Shown piece after piece: positions 1 through 9,490 of a stretch of 64,000 nt of DNA. Position numbers and translations under genes: made by a program. The DNA comes from Erysipelotrichales bacterium (GTDB taxonomy: Bacteria > Bacillota_I > Bacilli_A > Erysipelotrichales > Erysipelotrichaceae), in the NCBI GenBank assembly GCA_910576855.1, contig CAJTJP010000007.1, positions 1 to 64,000 of the forward strand, read 5' to 3'. The notes under the pieces were generated by a model. It did no database searches. It was not told where the DNA came from and was given only the letters and a program-made list of their open reading frames with translations. Numbering within the stretch: position 1 is the stretch's first letter; every line of letters starts with the position of its first letter.

Positions 1-583
1 CGTCTTCTTTCACATGCTTGTAGACAATATCGCCTTCAAATAGGTCGATATATTCTATGTCTGCAATTTGATTAACTCCAACCATGGCATACACTCTATA
101 GCGTTTGTCGGTATCATAATATCTAACGTTTAATTCGATTTTTCTCTCCTCAACAACGATTGTAGGTGTTTCTCCTGTACTCGTGGGCAAGCCGCTGATA
201 GAATAGGTCTGCCCATTTACTTTTGCCACAAGGGTTACAACTTGCTTTGTTTCGGCATAAACATATTGATAAACAGCTATTTCATTGTTACCATTATTCG
301 TCACTCTTATTCCGTTAGACGCTGGCACCAACTTAGTGTTTGACTGATTGTAATTTCGAAAATACCACATATCAAGAGAATAGCCATTTGATACATACTC
401 ACTTTGTCCACGTTGGTTGACTTGAAAATCATTGTTAATAAGAAGCTGTTTAGGCTGCAAATTATCCAATACTGCTTGTATAGACGGAGCGTTTTCTTCT
501 TGGTTTTCACTCTTTAAAGCATTTACCACTCTACCAACAAGCGGTGTTTCTTTGGTTACTTTTTCTATATATTTCATTGCCAT
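1..583 (-). CDS. Phage tail fibre / receptor-binding-type protein, partial (C-terminus off the left edge)
   Basis: An open minus-strand frame begins at the ATG at 583, after an AAAGGAG ribosome site, and is still open at base 1, so about 194 N-terminal residues are visible. Residues from about 50 onward (QLLINNDFQ, then NQRGQS, GY, DMWY and later EYIDLFEGD, HVKED) match the C-terminal half of the upstream tail protein at 602-2344. The two therefore share a distal head-like domain on different N-termini. It is the last visible gene of the late tail operon, where host-recognition proteins usually sit. Receptor binding is inferred from position and the shared module. No enzymatic motif is visible. 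Confidence 0.7.
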   Translation of the reverse strand, partial: MAMKYIEKVTKETPLVGRVVNALKSENQEENAPSIQAVLDNLQPKQLLINNDFQVNQRGQSEYVSNGYSLDMWYFRNYNQSNTKLVPASNGIRVTNNGNNEIAVYQYVYAETKQVVTLVAKVNGQTYSISGLPTSTGETPTIVVEERKIELNVRYYDTDKRYRVYAMVGVNQIADIEYIDLFEGDIVYKHVKED

Positions 584-601
584 AATCAGTATCGCTCCTT
601 T

Positions 602-2344
602 CTAAAGCGGTTCACAAGAAAACAATATAGTGTATTGATATTCTTGCTGTGTTGGGCTTTGTAATGTCATATAAGCCACACCTCTACTTGTGCAAGATAT
701 GCTTTTCAATTCTCTTTTCACGTCAGCTCCACCCGTTGTTTCAAATGCGATAACTGTATATGATGGTGTTCCTTTCATTTTTATTGGGAAATCGAAGCCT
801 TCTAAATGACCTGTACCAACTTTACCCACTAACTTTTTTTGAACAGTTGGGAAAACATACTGTCTGCATCTCATCAACGCTATTACTTCATCTTCTTTGA
901 CATGAGGATAATCGATATCGCTCTCGAATAAGTCAATATATTCTACTTCAACAGAACCAGTTGTATAAATTGATACTGCCAGATGTTCATATGTTTTCGT
1001 TTGTGGTATTTTAACGGTAGTCACATAAACACCATCATCTGTAATGTCTGTTACACCATATGTATACCCTGAAAATCTACCACCTATCGTATTAGCTTCT
1101 TTAATCAACATTTCCACTCTCGTACCATCTGCGTTTTTAAATTTCCCAACAAGAGTAACGGTTTTACCTCTTAAACTATCATCAATTTTTTGATTAATTG
1201 AAGCAAATGTATAGTTAGTATTATTTAAAAGCCAATAGTTATCATCTTGAAGTGAAAAACTCCCCGATGATCCATTACCATACAAATAAAGATACCACAT
1301 ATCAGGCGCATAACCTGTTGTTCCATAAACACTTTGCCCCCTTTGATTTATTTGAAAATCGTTATTAATCAGCAACTGTTTAGGACTATGCACTTCTGTT
1401 TCAACCGCTTTCCATCCCTCGGGAATAGGTTTGGAATCATCCCACAAAACTTGTGCGCCTATCGGAAGGGTGTCCCCGCCAGAATCACCGTCATCTCCTT
1501 TATCGCCCTTATCCCCTTTATCTCCTTTATCCCCCTTATCCCCTTTTTCACCTTTCAGCTCCCCTGCTTGTAGTTTTCTTTCTACCTCAGAGGCGATATC
1601 ATTCGCACTTTGAGCAGCTGTATTGGCATTAGAAGCCGCAGTGTTGGCAGAAGCTGCTGCTGTATCTGCATTTGCTTTGGCAGCACACGCGGCAAGCGCT
1701 GCCTCGTTCGCATCAGAAGCAGCAGTATTTGCGTTTGATGTGGCTGTTGATGCGGCTTCTGTAGCTAACTCTGATTGTTTAACGGCTTCGTCTACCTTTG
1801 TTTGCTGTTCCTCGGCTTTAGTTTGTAATTGTTCTGCTTTTTCCTCGTGCTCCTCTGTCCTACGAATGAGCTGATTCAGTTTCGTTTCACTCTCTTGAAA
1901 AGTCGGTACTATAACATTCACATACCATGCTTTCATAGCGTTCAACACTTCTATTTCCCAGTATTTTTCAATCGGAGAAACTTTTGTGATTATATTGTTG
2001 GATTCATCTACCTGTAGAATCAGTTTATTTGACGTTACTACAACTTTCTCATCATTAATACCACCTAACGATAGATAAATATCTCCGTCTTGCTCAAACA
2101 CTTTATCATTGAGCAATATATACAAACCATCTTCTTTTTCTTCAATAGGGCATATAACAGGCATTTTAGATTGCCAATGACTACAATATGCCGATAGAAC
2201 CATTCCTGAAAATGGATTGCTCTCTGATGTGTCCGTTTCCAGTTTTACATACAAATTAGCAGAGTGTTGATAACCTACAACGCTATTACTTTCTAATATT
2301 AATTCTCTACCTACTTGTCTAACATGTGTTACCACTATATCCAT
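602..2344 (-). CDS. Phage baseplate/receptor-binding tail protein with coiled coil and collagen-like repeat
   Basis: The product is about 580 residues if started at the ATG at 2344, which follows AGAAGG at good spacing; a GTG at 2353 is an alternative. Residues 1-140 look like a BppU-type baseplate N-terminal domain. Residues about 155-265 are a long Ala/Asn/Glu-rich coiled coil with repeated NANTAAS-like units. Residues about 272-300 are a collagen-like run of G-x-K-G-D triplets. The rest is a distal domain shared with the partial tail protein to its left. This layout of shaft, triple-helix linker and head is typical of trimeric phage receptor-binding proteins. It overlaps the end of the tail endopeptidase gene frame and belongs to the same late operon. 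The host receptor cannot be told from sequence. Confidence 0.75.
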   Translation of the reverse strand: MDIVVTHVRQVGRELILESNSVVGYQHSANLYVKLETDTSESNPFSGMVLSAYCSHWQSKMPVICPIEEKEDGLYILLNDKVFEQDGDIYLSLGGINDEKVVVTSNKLILQVDESNNIITKVSPIEKYWEIEVLNAMKAWYVNVIVPTFQESETKLNQLIRRTEEHEEKAEQLQTKAEEQQTKVDEAVKQSELATEAASTATSNANTAASDANEAALAACAAKANADTAAASANTAASNANTAAQSANDIASEVERKLQAGELKGEKGDKGDKGDKGDKGDKGDDGDSGGDTLPIGAQVLWDDSKPIPEGWKAVETEVHSPKQLLINNDFQINQRGQSVYGTTGYAPDMWYLYLYGNGSSGSFSLQDDNYWLLNNTNYTFASINQKIDDSLRGKTVTLVGKFKNADGTRVEMLIKEANTIGGRFSGYTYGVTDITDDGVYVTTVKIPQTKTYEHLAVSIYTTGSVEVEYIDLFESDIDYPHVKEDEVIALMRCRQYVFPTVQKKLVGKVGTGHLEGFDFPIKMKGTPSYTVIAFETTGGADVKRELKSISCTSRGVAYMTLQSPTQQEYQYTILFSCEPL

Positions 2345-2345
2345 A

Positions 2346-4433
2346 CTAAACACCTTCTTTCTTGTATTCCTCTAATCTGATATCCTCACAGCCTTTTTGT
2401 ATTGCTGAAACATGCCAATTAACTTTTGTATTGGGCTTACCGGCTATAACGCAGCAATCTTTGTGTTCTTCTACTATCCAAGGGCAAACATCACAGTAAG
2501 GTGTTAGCTGTATATGATACTGCTTTTCTGTATTGACAGTTTCTAACCATATAGGATCGAACACAATGATTGCCTTTCCTTTTGCATCAAATTCAACCTG
2601 CCCCTCATCTGTAAAATAACAAGAAGCTGACTCAACGGCATTTAATTTGCGATTTCCGTTATTCTTTGTTTCAACAACACGGTTTTTATTACCAAACACT
2701 GATAAATCACCATTAACAAATACATTCTTCATAAAAGTGCAATCTTCCTGCGATTGAAACCCATCAAGGAATAGAACCAAGCCGAGTATTGCTGCACCAC
2801 CATTGACATACAATTTGTCGTGTACCCTCATTTTCCCGCCAACGTATACCTCTTTGTCTTTTAAATTTGCCATAAAAGGAATAAAATCTCCAGAGTTAAA
2901 TCGCACAAAAAAACTTTCATCCGTCATAAAAAGCTGCGATGTTGCTCTCTGAATCACTACTGCAAAATCAGAAAATTCAATATACGTATCCTTGTTTAAA
3001 CTGATTCTTTTATGAGCGTTAGTTTTTTGATTACCAAGATATATATTGTTACCGACATATAAATCTGTCCCGACATTTATCGTAGTCTCTCCTGTAATAC
3101 TTCCGCCAATAATTTCAGTTCCTTTTAGTTTAATACCGATGATGGTTCCTGCGGTAATAAAATCCGCATTAAATTTCCCATCAATCGTCCATGCAGAAAT
3201 ATATGGTCCTTGCCAACCGCTCTGACTAAATGCAATACCGCCTAAATTGATTCTGATACAGAATTTTGCCTGCTCTTTCGGAATCTTATCCAAAATATAA
3301 ATTTCATTTTCAGTCATATAAACATGACCCTTTTCTGCCCAAGAATTAATAAGCTGTGTAGCCTTATTTTGTGCTTGCTCAAGTATTGATCCTTTCGCTA
3401 ATGACAGGTTTACCGTTGCTTCTGATACAGCTTGATTCAATTTCCCCATTATCGTTTCAGGGTTATTTGATAAGGTTATCTTATTTTTATCAGGTGTATC
3501 ATGATATTTTTGAAGCTTGATTACTCTCTCGATGATTTCTGTCTTTTCATCTACGATCACATGTGCAAAGTCGTATAACCCCATTTTTAAAAAGCTATAT
3601 CGATCATCGCTTTCAGCTAAATCATTTACTGTAATCTCAAACGACAATATGGGAAACGCTGTTTCTTTTAATTTCTTTTTCGCTGCGCTCAAAAGATTTT
3701 CAGGGATTGTATACCTTTCATCTTTCCACACCATCCATACCGGATTTGCTTTATTCGCATAGGTATTGTCCTCTACATAATTTTTACCGTCGTTGATTGC
3801 CGTAAAGTTTACATAGCTACCGTCTTCATTCTGTTTACCATAGGCTGTAATACGGGTTGCAAAATTATCAGACGATCCTTTCATTGTCATACTTTCTAAA
3901 TTAAGCTGAGGAGTGATATAGATTCCTTTATCAACAACAGACTCAGGATCTATTACAAGGATTCGTCTATCTAAATTATTGATTTCATAAGTAACGTCAA
4001 AGATTTCTTGGCAAGCCATTAACACATCATAGTCATCTGCATCCTCAAGCTCAACACTTCGCTTAATACTTCTGATACCTGCGTTTATGACATCCCATCC
4101 GCTAGGTTTAATAGAGTCAAGGATACTTATAAGTGTTTTTGTTTGAAATTTTTCTAAATCTTTTGTATTAAGATAAGGTTCTCTTTGCTGCCATTCATCC
4201 ATATCAATAACGCAAGTTACTGTACACAATGTTTTTCTTTTATCTATACCTTTAATAAGATATCTGTTTTCACCATTTCTGACCGGAACCTCATTTGCGA
4301 TATACTGATATACATCATCATTCGGCGATATGTCAAAAGAAAGAGTTTGAAGACCGCTATATTCGTATAGAGTATAGTAGTTTTTTCGATTCGCTAACGG
4401 CTCCCATCCGTTTTTTGTTAATATTTCAAGCAT
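2346..4433 (-). CDS. Phage tail endopeptidase / tail-associated lysin-type protein (Tal)
   Basis: This 695-residue protein sits directly after Dit, the normal place of the tail-tip hub. Its N-terminal 350 residues resemble the prophage endopeptidase tail family (PF06605 type), including the SGW-x-V region near residue 110 and the hub-like beta-rich block that follows. The C-terminal half has repeated short beta motifs (GTIIG, GGSITG, DLYVGNNIYLGN) like a phage tail fibre or knob. The start ATG follows AGGAGG at close spacing. It would form the tail tip beneath Dit and carry the fibres. Peptidase activity is not proven, because no catalytic signature is evident to the eye. Confidence 0.75.
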   Translation of the reverse strand: MLEILTKNGWEPLANRKNYYTLYEYSGLQTLSFDISPNDDVYQYIANEVPVRNGENRYLIKGIDKRKTLCTVTCVIDMDEWQQREPYLNTKDLEKFQTKTLISILDSIKPSGWDVINAGIRSIKRSVELEDADDYDVLMACQEIFDVTYEINNLDRRILVIDPESVVDKGIYITPQLNLESMTMKGSSDNFATRITAYGKQNEDGSYVNFTAINDGKNYVEDNTYANKANPVWMVWKDERYTIPENLLSAAKKKLKETAFPILSFEITVNDLAESDDRYSFLKMGLYDFAHVIVDEKTEIIERVIKLQKYHDTPDKNKITLSNNPETIMGKLNQAVSEATVNLSLAKGSILEQAQNKATQLINSWAEKGHVYMTENEIYILDKIPKEQAKFCIRINLGGIAFSQSGWQGPYISAWTIDGKFNADFITAGTIIGIKLKGTEIIGGSITGETTINVGTDLYVGNNIYLGNQKTNAHKRISLNKDTYIEFSDFAVVIQRATSQLFMTDESFFVRFNSGDFIPFMANLKDKEVYVGGKMRVHDKLYVNGGAAILGLVLFLDGFQSQEDCTFMKNVFVNGDLSVFGNKNRVVETKNNGNRKLNAVESASCYFTDEGQVEFDAKGKAIIVFDPIWLETVNTEKQYHIQLTPYCDVCPWIVEEHKDCCVIAGKPNTKVNWHVSAIQKGCEDIRLEEYKKEGV

Positions 4434-4441
4434 ATTTCCTC

Positions 4442-5122
4442 CTATACATAAATCGGCGTATATTTTAAAATTACTGTAACATCCGATGCACTATTCATTT
4501 GAATCTCCTGAATTCCCGGCTCTAAGGAAGGGAACATCTTATCTTTCAACACGCAATCGTTGTACTTATTAGGCTCTGTCGCTGTATACACCCTTTTTGA
4601 CTCGCCGTCTAAATACACTGTTTTCCCTGCGTAAAGATGAGAGATTTCATATCCGTAAATTTCAAACACTTCTATATCTTGATTAGGTGTTATTTCAAAA
4701 AGACAATCCGTTCGCCAATTACCTGCAACTTGAATGTAATTGGTATCTTTTTTTAGGTGAATTTCACGTCTGCTGCCTTCTTGTATTACTGACAATGGAA
4801 GGGTGATACGATACCACCCTTGCCAAAATTCACTTACCGGATTACTCACAGAGGTTAAAAAACATCGATATCGGTAACCGTCATCAATATCAAGAATATT
4901 TTCTTTATACATCAACAGCTCTGCGATAAAATTAGAAATATCGAGCTTGTTGCGAAATTCAGCAATTAACTGCATATCTTTAGATAGCATATCTAAACGA
5001 CCGAGTATAGGCTTCAAGGATTGTTCGGATTGAAACACTTTCCTTTCTGCCCGTAACGGTTGATAGGTAAACGAATTGATACGCATATGAAACATACCCA
5101 GCGGTTTATTGTTTATTTTCAT
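4442..5122 (-). CDS. Distal tail protein (Dit, Sipho_tail family)
   Basis: The protein is about 226 residues when started at the ATG at 5122, which has an AAGGAGG site 8 bases upstream. The open frame runs 20 codons further up into the tape measure gene, but that extension has no ribosome site. The opening (NNKPLGMFHMRINSF) and the later GYEI and YLDGESKRVY motifs fit the Sipho_tail/Dit family, which makes the hexameric ring joining tail tube and tip. It lies 14 bases after the tape measure stop and 8 before the Tal gene, the canonical tape measure-Dit-Tal order. Confidence 0.8.
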   Translation of the reverse strand: MKINNKPLGMFHMRINSFTYQPLRAERKVFQSEQSLKPILGRLDMLSKDMQLIAEFRNKLDISNFIAELLMYKENILDIDDGYRYRCFLTSVSNPVSEFWQGWYRITLPLSVIQEGSRREIHLKKDTNYIQVAGNWRTDCLFEITPNQDIEVFEIYGYEISHLYAGKTVYLDGESKRVYTATEPNKYNDCVLKDKMFPSLEPGIQEIQMNSASDVTVILKYTPIYV

Positions 5123-5136
5123 ACGTGTCCTCCTTC

Positions 5137-7503
5137 TTATCTCAGTGTCGCTAATTCTGTATTCAGCGACGGTGCTAACCAATGTGCAATCTCCTCGCCG
5201 TTTTCTAGCACTAACCGTATTTGTGTGTTTCCGTCTTGTAGTAAACGCATAGTCTTTGGAAATGCATTTACGATACTTTGCTGTTGAGATATTTTTGCGT
5301 TAGTTTCTAAAGGCACAGAAACATCATTTATCGTAGCGTCCACTTGTTTTTGCAACTCACCGTTTAGCTGATCCATTTCATTTAAGATGTCTTTTGTTGA
5401 TTTAGGCATTGCTATTTTAAAACCTACCGCAATACCGGGAGGCAGAAATTTGCCAACAGTATCTCGCAACAGGCGAGATGGAGAATGTATACCGAAAAAA
5501 TCAAGCAAACCATCAACCATACCATCACAGAAGCTGTCAATTTTGTCAAAAATCCAATCCTTTACACTAACAATACCGTCCCATAAGCCTTTAATCATAT
5601 TAACGCCGACATCATAGATTTTACCGGGAAGCGATATAAACCAATCAATGATATTGCTTACGGTGTCGGAAACCCATCTGCTTGCAGCATTATAAATATC
5701 AGCCCCCCAATGCATAACTTTATCAACAGCTCTACATAACCAGTTCCATATCTTTCCGGGTAATGATTGAAACCATTCCACAATATTGATTATTGTTTTT
5801 CCTATCCACTCTTTTGCTGTATCATAGATGTTTATCCCCCATGTTTTTAAACGATCCCACGCATCACATAAAGCATCCCATATCTTGCCGGGTAGCTGTA
5901 AAAACCAATCAACAACTCCTCTGATAAATTCAGGGATATCCGTTGTGACAAAGTTTTTTAAATCAATGCCCCATTGAATAAACTGACCGATTATTTGTCC
6001 GACCATATATCCGATTCTATAAGGAAGTTCATTGAACCAATCAATTACGCTTTGAATCCATGAAGGAATTGTTTCGGTAAAGAATGATATGATGCCGTTC
6101 CAAGCATCTCTAAACCATTGCACGATACTTTGACAAAGTTCAGACATCTTATTCTTGAAATTATCCCACGCTTTAGGAATCGTTTCAGTAAAAAACTTAA
6201 CAATGCTGTCTGCGATTCCTGAAAAGAAGTCTACAATACCGTCCCATAGATCATAGCAAAACTGCCTGAATTCATCTGAGGTATTCCATAAGTAGATAAA
6301 GGCAGCTACTAATGCAGCAATAGCCGCAACGGCAATCCCTACAGGACCGCCCATTGCGGTCATAAGAGCACTACCCAGTCCTTTTATACCACCGCCTGCA
6401 TCTATAGCACTGCTTGCAATTTTTGAAAATGCTCCACTACTGTCAGAAGCTTTTAGTAAAAACGCATCAAAAAAGCCTACACCGTCTCCCATTAAATTAA
6501 GGAAATCCGATACCGATTTAGAAGCCTTTCCTACTGTACTCGTTATTTTCCATGAAGCAAACGCTGTACCTATCGCAACTACATAAGGTGCCAACCGCTC
6601 AAGTAATGAAATCAGCTCCGGTATATGATCTGCTACAAAAGTCAAAGTTTGTTCAAATGCTTTACCTACAGAAGCAATCATTTCACGCATTGTAGGGAGT
6701 CCGTTTGAAGTCAATGCTTCATCGATGGATTCAATAATATTTACCATACCACGAGCAACTGCAGCGTGCATATTATCGAATGTTGCAGACCAACTCGCGC
6801 CCGCTTCTTTAGCAGCGCCGTCTATAGAAGCAAATTTCTGTGTTCCATCTTGCATCGCTTTTGTGAGGCCGTTAGTAAACTCTTGTGCGCTGATTACTCC
6901 ATCTGATAAATCCTCTTGTACAGATTGTGCCGACCTGCCGACATAAGAAGCATATATTTCTACTGCAGGAATACCGGCGTCGAACAAGCGATTCAATTGA
7001 TCCATTTCTACCGTACCTTTTGATGTCATTTTCGCAATCGCATCGGTTACACCGGCAAATGTCTCATTTGAACCATCGCCATAAAAAGCTACTGCATCAC
7101 CCCATGTCTTGATTTGCGGTACTGCTTTATCAAGGTTCATGCCGCTTGTGACAAGCTTTTGAGTAGATGCAGCCGCAACATCTAAACCATACGCTGTCCC
7201 TTTGGTAATACCTTTTAAATCCTCAAGAGCTTTTTCCGCTTTTTTAGTAGAACCGGTCATCGTAGTCATAACACGGTCAAACTGTGCCATGGTGTCAATT
7301 CGTTTCATCGCACTGCCGATTGAGTTTTCCAAAGTATGAAAACCGGCAGATAGCGCTTTGGTGATGCCGACTGCGCTCAAAAGTGCCTTTAACTGAGTAC
7401 CGAAGGATTTTGTTTTTGTCTCCATCCGTTTTAATCTTGACTCATAATCTTTATCATCAAGGTTAATATCAATGATGATACTACCATCACTTTTTCCTAA
7501 CAA
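5137..7503 (-). CDS. Tail tape measure protein
   Basis: This is the longest gene of the tail module at 788 residues. It starts at a TTG (7503) with a GAGGTGAT site upstream and overlaps the Gp15 gene by 7 bases. Residues about 60-260 match the tape_meas_nterm domain (FDRVMTTMTGS, KLVTSGM, DQLNRLFDAGIPAVEI). Residues about 385-405 are a hydrophobic Ala/Val segment. From about 410 to 670 come several tryptophan-rich helical repeats containing W-F-x-x-L-P-G-K-I-W variants. Near residue 690 there is a DFFGIHSPSRL motif common in tape measures. The protein sets tail length and supports a long non-contractile tail (siphovirus). Confidence 0.93.
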   Translation of the reverse strand: MLGKSDGSIIIDINLDDKDYESRLKRMETKTKSFGTQLKALLSAVGITKALSAGFHTLENSIGSAMKRIDTMAQFDRVMTTMTGSTKKAEKALEDLKGITKGTAYGLDVAAASTQKLVTSGMNLDKAVPQIKTWGDAVAFYGDGSNETFAGVTDAIAKMTSKGTVEMDQLNRLFDAGIPAVEIYASYVGRSAQSVQEDLSDGVISAQEFTNGLTKAMQDGTQKFASIDGAAKEAGASWSATFDNMHAAVARGMVNIIESIDEALTSNGLPTMREMIASVGKAFEQTLTFVADHIPELISLLERLAPYVVAIGTAFASWKITSTVGKASKSVSDFLNLMGDGVGFFDAFLLKASDSSGAFSKIASSAIDAGGGIKGLGSALMTAMGGPVGIAVAAIAALVAAFIYLWNTSDEFRQFCYDLWDGIVDFFSGIADSIVKFFTETIPKAWDNFKNKMSELCQSIVQWFRDAWNGIISFFTETIPSWIQSVIDWFNELPYRIGYMVGQIIGQFIQWGIDLKNFVTTDIPEFIRGVVDWFLQLPGKIWDALCDAWDRLKTWGINIYDTAKEWIGKTIINIVEWFQSLPGKIWNWLCRAVDKVMHWGADIYNAASRWVSDTVSNIIDWFISLPGKIYDVGVNMIKGLWDGIVSVKDWIFDKIDSFCDGMVDGLLDFFGIHSPSRLLRDTVGKFLPPGIAVGFKIAMPKSTKDILNEMDQLNGELQKQVDATINDVSVPLETNAKISQQQSIVNAFPKTMRLLQDGNTQIRLVLENGEEIAHWLAPSLNTELATLR

Positions 7504-8078
7504 TCTGCATCACCTCTTTTCAGTTTTGATAAAATTTTTGCTTCTAACTCCTCCTGTGATTTGTCTTGAACCTTATCCACAGGCAACGCATAAAACTTTT
7601 TCAATTCTGTATAACGCTTTTTCTGTTCTTTATCCATTTTTGATATGTCTGCCATTCGATAGCCAACCACCTGCATAAACTTTGTTTGATCGCTCAAACC
7701 ATCGAACAAGCTTTTGAATTTCCACCAGTGCAAATTTGTTTGAAATAGATCAATATGATATTGTTGATAAAATGCAGCATAAATAAGACCTATATCATAG
7801 TCATAGCGATATCCGATATCGGATTGCTTTGATGAGCCTCTTTTTATCGGCTTATTTAGGCGATAAAATGAAAAAAGAGCCTCTATCAGCTCCTTTTTCA
7901 TATTTTGAGGCGTTTCCATAACAGCAGATGTCATGAAATACAGCTTATACTCATCGGCTATTCCTGAATCAAACAGAATATTTTCAAACTTGATCCAATA
8001 ACGATAATCGGTCCTTATCGCAAACTCCTTATCGTTTACCTTTACGGTTCTTGGTAAATCCTCGTTTACTAGCCACAT
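7497..8078 (-). CDS. Phage Gp15 family protein (tail assembly)
   Basis: A 193-residue protein beginning MWLVNEDLPRTVKVND, matching the bacteriophage Gp15 family (PF06854 type), which regularly lies between the tail chaperone and the tape measure gene. It overlaps the preceding gene by 50 bases in another frame and the tape measure by 7, so translation is probably coupled. The role is assumed to be chaperoning tape measure and tube assembly, like the gpT part of lambda gpG-T. No enzymatic motif is seen. Confidence 0.8.
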   Translation of the reverse strand: MWLVNEDLPRTVKVNDKEFAIRTDYRYWIKFENILFDSGIADEYKLYFMTSAVMETPQNMKKELIEALFSFYRLNKPIKRGSSKQSDIGYRYDYDIGLIYAAFYQQYHIDLFQTNLHWWKFKSLFDGLSDQTKFMQVVGYRMADISKMDKEQKKRYTELKKFYALPVDKVQDKSQEELEAKILSKLKRGDADC

Positions 8079-8496
8079 GATTTATACCGTACTTTCTTTC
8101 TGCATACGCCATCTGTTTTCCGAATTTTTCAGCGCCTTCCAATATACCCTGTACTGCTTTTAACTCCTTCTCCGCTGTTTCCTTGCGTTTTTTCATTTGT
8201 TCTGTTGTTGAAGCATCTTTAATGCACTCACTTAAAGCTTCGGCTAATTGCAGAATCACATAATAAGGTTTTAAATCATCTTTCACAAAAAGCTTTTGAT
8301 ATGCTCCTTTGCCTAATAGTATATCGATGGTTTCTTTGCAGTCCTTTACAAACTCATCAGAAAGAGCCCGATTACCTCGATAATTATCAATAAAATCGCT
8401 GATTGCCTGATGCAGCTCAATGTTATCTCCATCCATTTGGAAGCGAATACCTGAAATTTCTACAGGTATGATGTGCTCGGTTAAGGTAATATTCAT
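8029..8496 (-). CDS. Tail assembly chaperone-like protein
   Basis: A 155-residue, mostly helical and charged protein directly downstream of the major tail protein and overlapping its stop by 4 bases (ATGA). The family is not certain, but its position, size and helical content match the first tail assembly chaperone (gpG-like) of Gram-positive siphophages. The C-terminus is very basic (KRGFTKNRKGKR). A 50-base overlap with the Gp15 gene suggests coupled translation. Confidence 0.6.
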   Translation of the reverse strand: MNITLTEHIIPVEISGIRFQMDGDNIELHQAISDFIDNYRGNRALSDEFVKDCKETIDILLGKGAYQKLFVKDDLKPYYVILQLAEALSECIKDASTTEQMKKRKETAEKELKAVQGILEGAEKFGKQMAYAERKYGINHVASKRGFTKNRKGKR

Positions 8497-9029
8497 TCTG
8501 CTGCCTCCTCTTTTGCCGTAAATGTTCCGGTAACGTAATCATACTCACCTTCTGTAAATACTCCTGTAGTGATATTGTATTTACCATGCAGACTGTCCCC
8601 TTTTTGTGCAAAAGTTCCCTCAAGCGCAATTTTGCCGCCGCCTTCTCCGGATCCCGGATTGGAAGGTTGAATTTCATACTCAGACTTATGCGCTGCATAT
8701 TCACCCTCGCTTCCCTCTACAGGTGCCCACGTTTCTACTTCATAGCCGGTAAACATTTCACCGATAAGCTTCTTCTTGCCCACCTCATAGATATGACGAA
8801 CAAATTCGTTATCCGGAATTAATTCACCTGAATAGGAGACAGAAGGCGCATAACCTGTCATATTAGAATGTTGATTTTTTTCGTTAATATATTGTCCGTC
8901 ATCCGTATTCGGTGAGGAGTCCTCAGTCCAATCGGTGATACCTGTACCTGCCAATACCGGCTTTGTCATCCCTTTCCATATTGCATAATTCAAATTCTCG
9001 TGTCGATTTACAACTGTGTTTTTTAGCAT
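8493..9029 (-). CDS. Major tail tube protein
   Basis: A 178-residue protein that resembles TP901-1/phi13-type major tail proteins: an N-terminal MLKNTVVNRHENLNYAIW region, then beta-rich segments (GYAPSVSYSGELIPDNEF, VETWAPVEG) and a C-terminal G-x-Y-x-Y-V-T-G-T-F-T ending. It follows the tail terminator gene with a 7-base overlap and has a GGAG site before its ATG. It would polymerise around the tape measure to make the tail tube. The C-terminal beta hairpin resembles a small Ig-like add-on but is short. Confidence 0.85.
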   Translation of the reverse strand: MLKNTVVNRHENLNYAIWKGMTKPVLAGTGITDWTEDSSPNTDDGQYINEKNQHSNMTGYAPSVSYSGELIPDNEFVRHIYEVGKKKLIGEMFTGYEVETWAPVEGSEGEYAAHKSEYEIQPSNPGSGEGGGKIALEGTFAQKGDSLHGKYNITTGVFTEGEYDYVTGTFTAKEEAAE

Positions 9030-9490
9030 AGCTCAAACGCTCCTTTCTTTTCATAAATCAGTTTATATGCAGCTACAAATGTAGCTGTCTTTTCACTCTC
9101 GCCGGTATCATCTACCGGCGTTGATGTCATCTCCAAGCTGATTGGCTTCGCATCTGTTAGTTTCAGATTTGGGAAACCCTCTCTTGTTTCTTTAGCAAAT
9201 GTTGCCGCCAAGTCATTTAATGGTTTGGTTATGTCCAAGTTATGTCTTGTATCCTTTACAGAAGCTCGCATACTTACCGTAAATGAAAATTCTGCTTGAT
9301 ATCCTCCAGTAATATATTGTTGTAAAATAGGGACATCATTCATTCGTTTAAAACAAATCGCTGTTTCTTTTGAATTGGGGAAGTATTCCAAGTACCATCC
9401 TTTCGTATTAGGTATTTCGATGTTTCGAATATATCCCATAAACAGATCTTCGACAACTTGTCTTACATCCTGTAATGCCACACTAGCCAC
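9023..9490 (-). CDS. Minor capsid / tail terminator protein
   Basis: This 155-residue protein starts at a GTG preceded by AAGGAG and resembles the phage minor capsid family PF12691: FMGYIRNIEIPNTKGWYLEYFP, then FKRMND and SFTVSMRASVKDTRHN. In this position, right before the major tail protein, such proteins act as tail terminators at the head-tail junction. It overlaps both neighbours by about 8 bases. The assignment comes from family resemblance plus gene order. Confidence 0.75.
   Translation of the reverse strand: MASVALQDVRQVVEDLFMGYIRNIEIPNTKGWYLEYFPNSKETAICFKRMNDVPILQQYITGGYQAEFSFTVSMRASVKDTRHNLDITKPLNDLAATFAKETREGFPNLKLTDAKPISLEMTSTPVDDTGESEKTATFVAAYKLIYEKKGAFELC

Noticed and set aside
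1334-2017. Plus-strand Ser/Pro and Ala-rich frames opposite the tail protein
   Set aside because: They are antisense shadows of the collagen and coiled-coil repeats.
1-2353. Diversity-generating retroelement at the tail tip
   Set aside because: The shared tail modules could suggest one, but no reverse transcriptase or template/variable repeat pair is visible in the window.
8029-8078. Programmed frameshift between tail chaperone and Gp15
   Set aside because: The needed shift is +1 or -2, and I see no good slippery sequence; Gp15 has its own ATG, so coupled translation is simpler.
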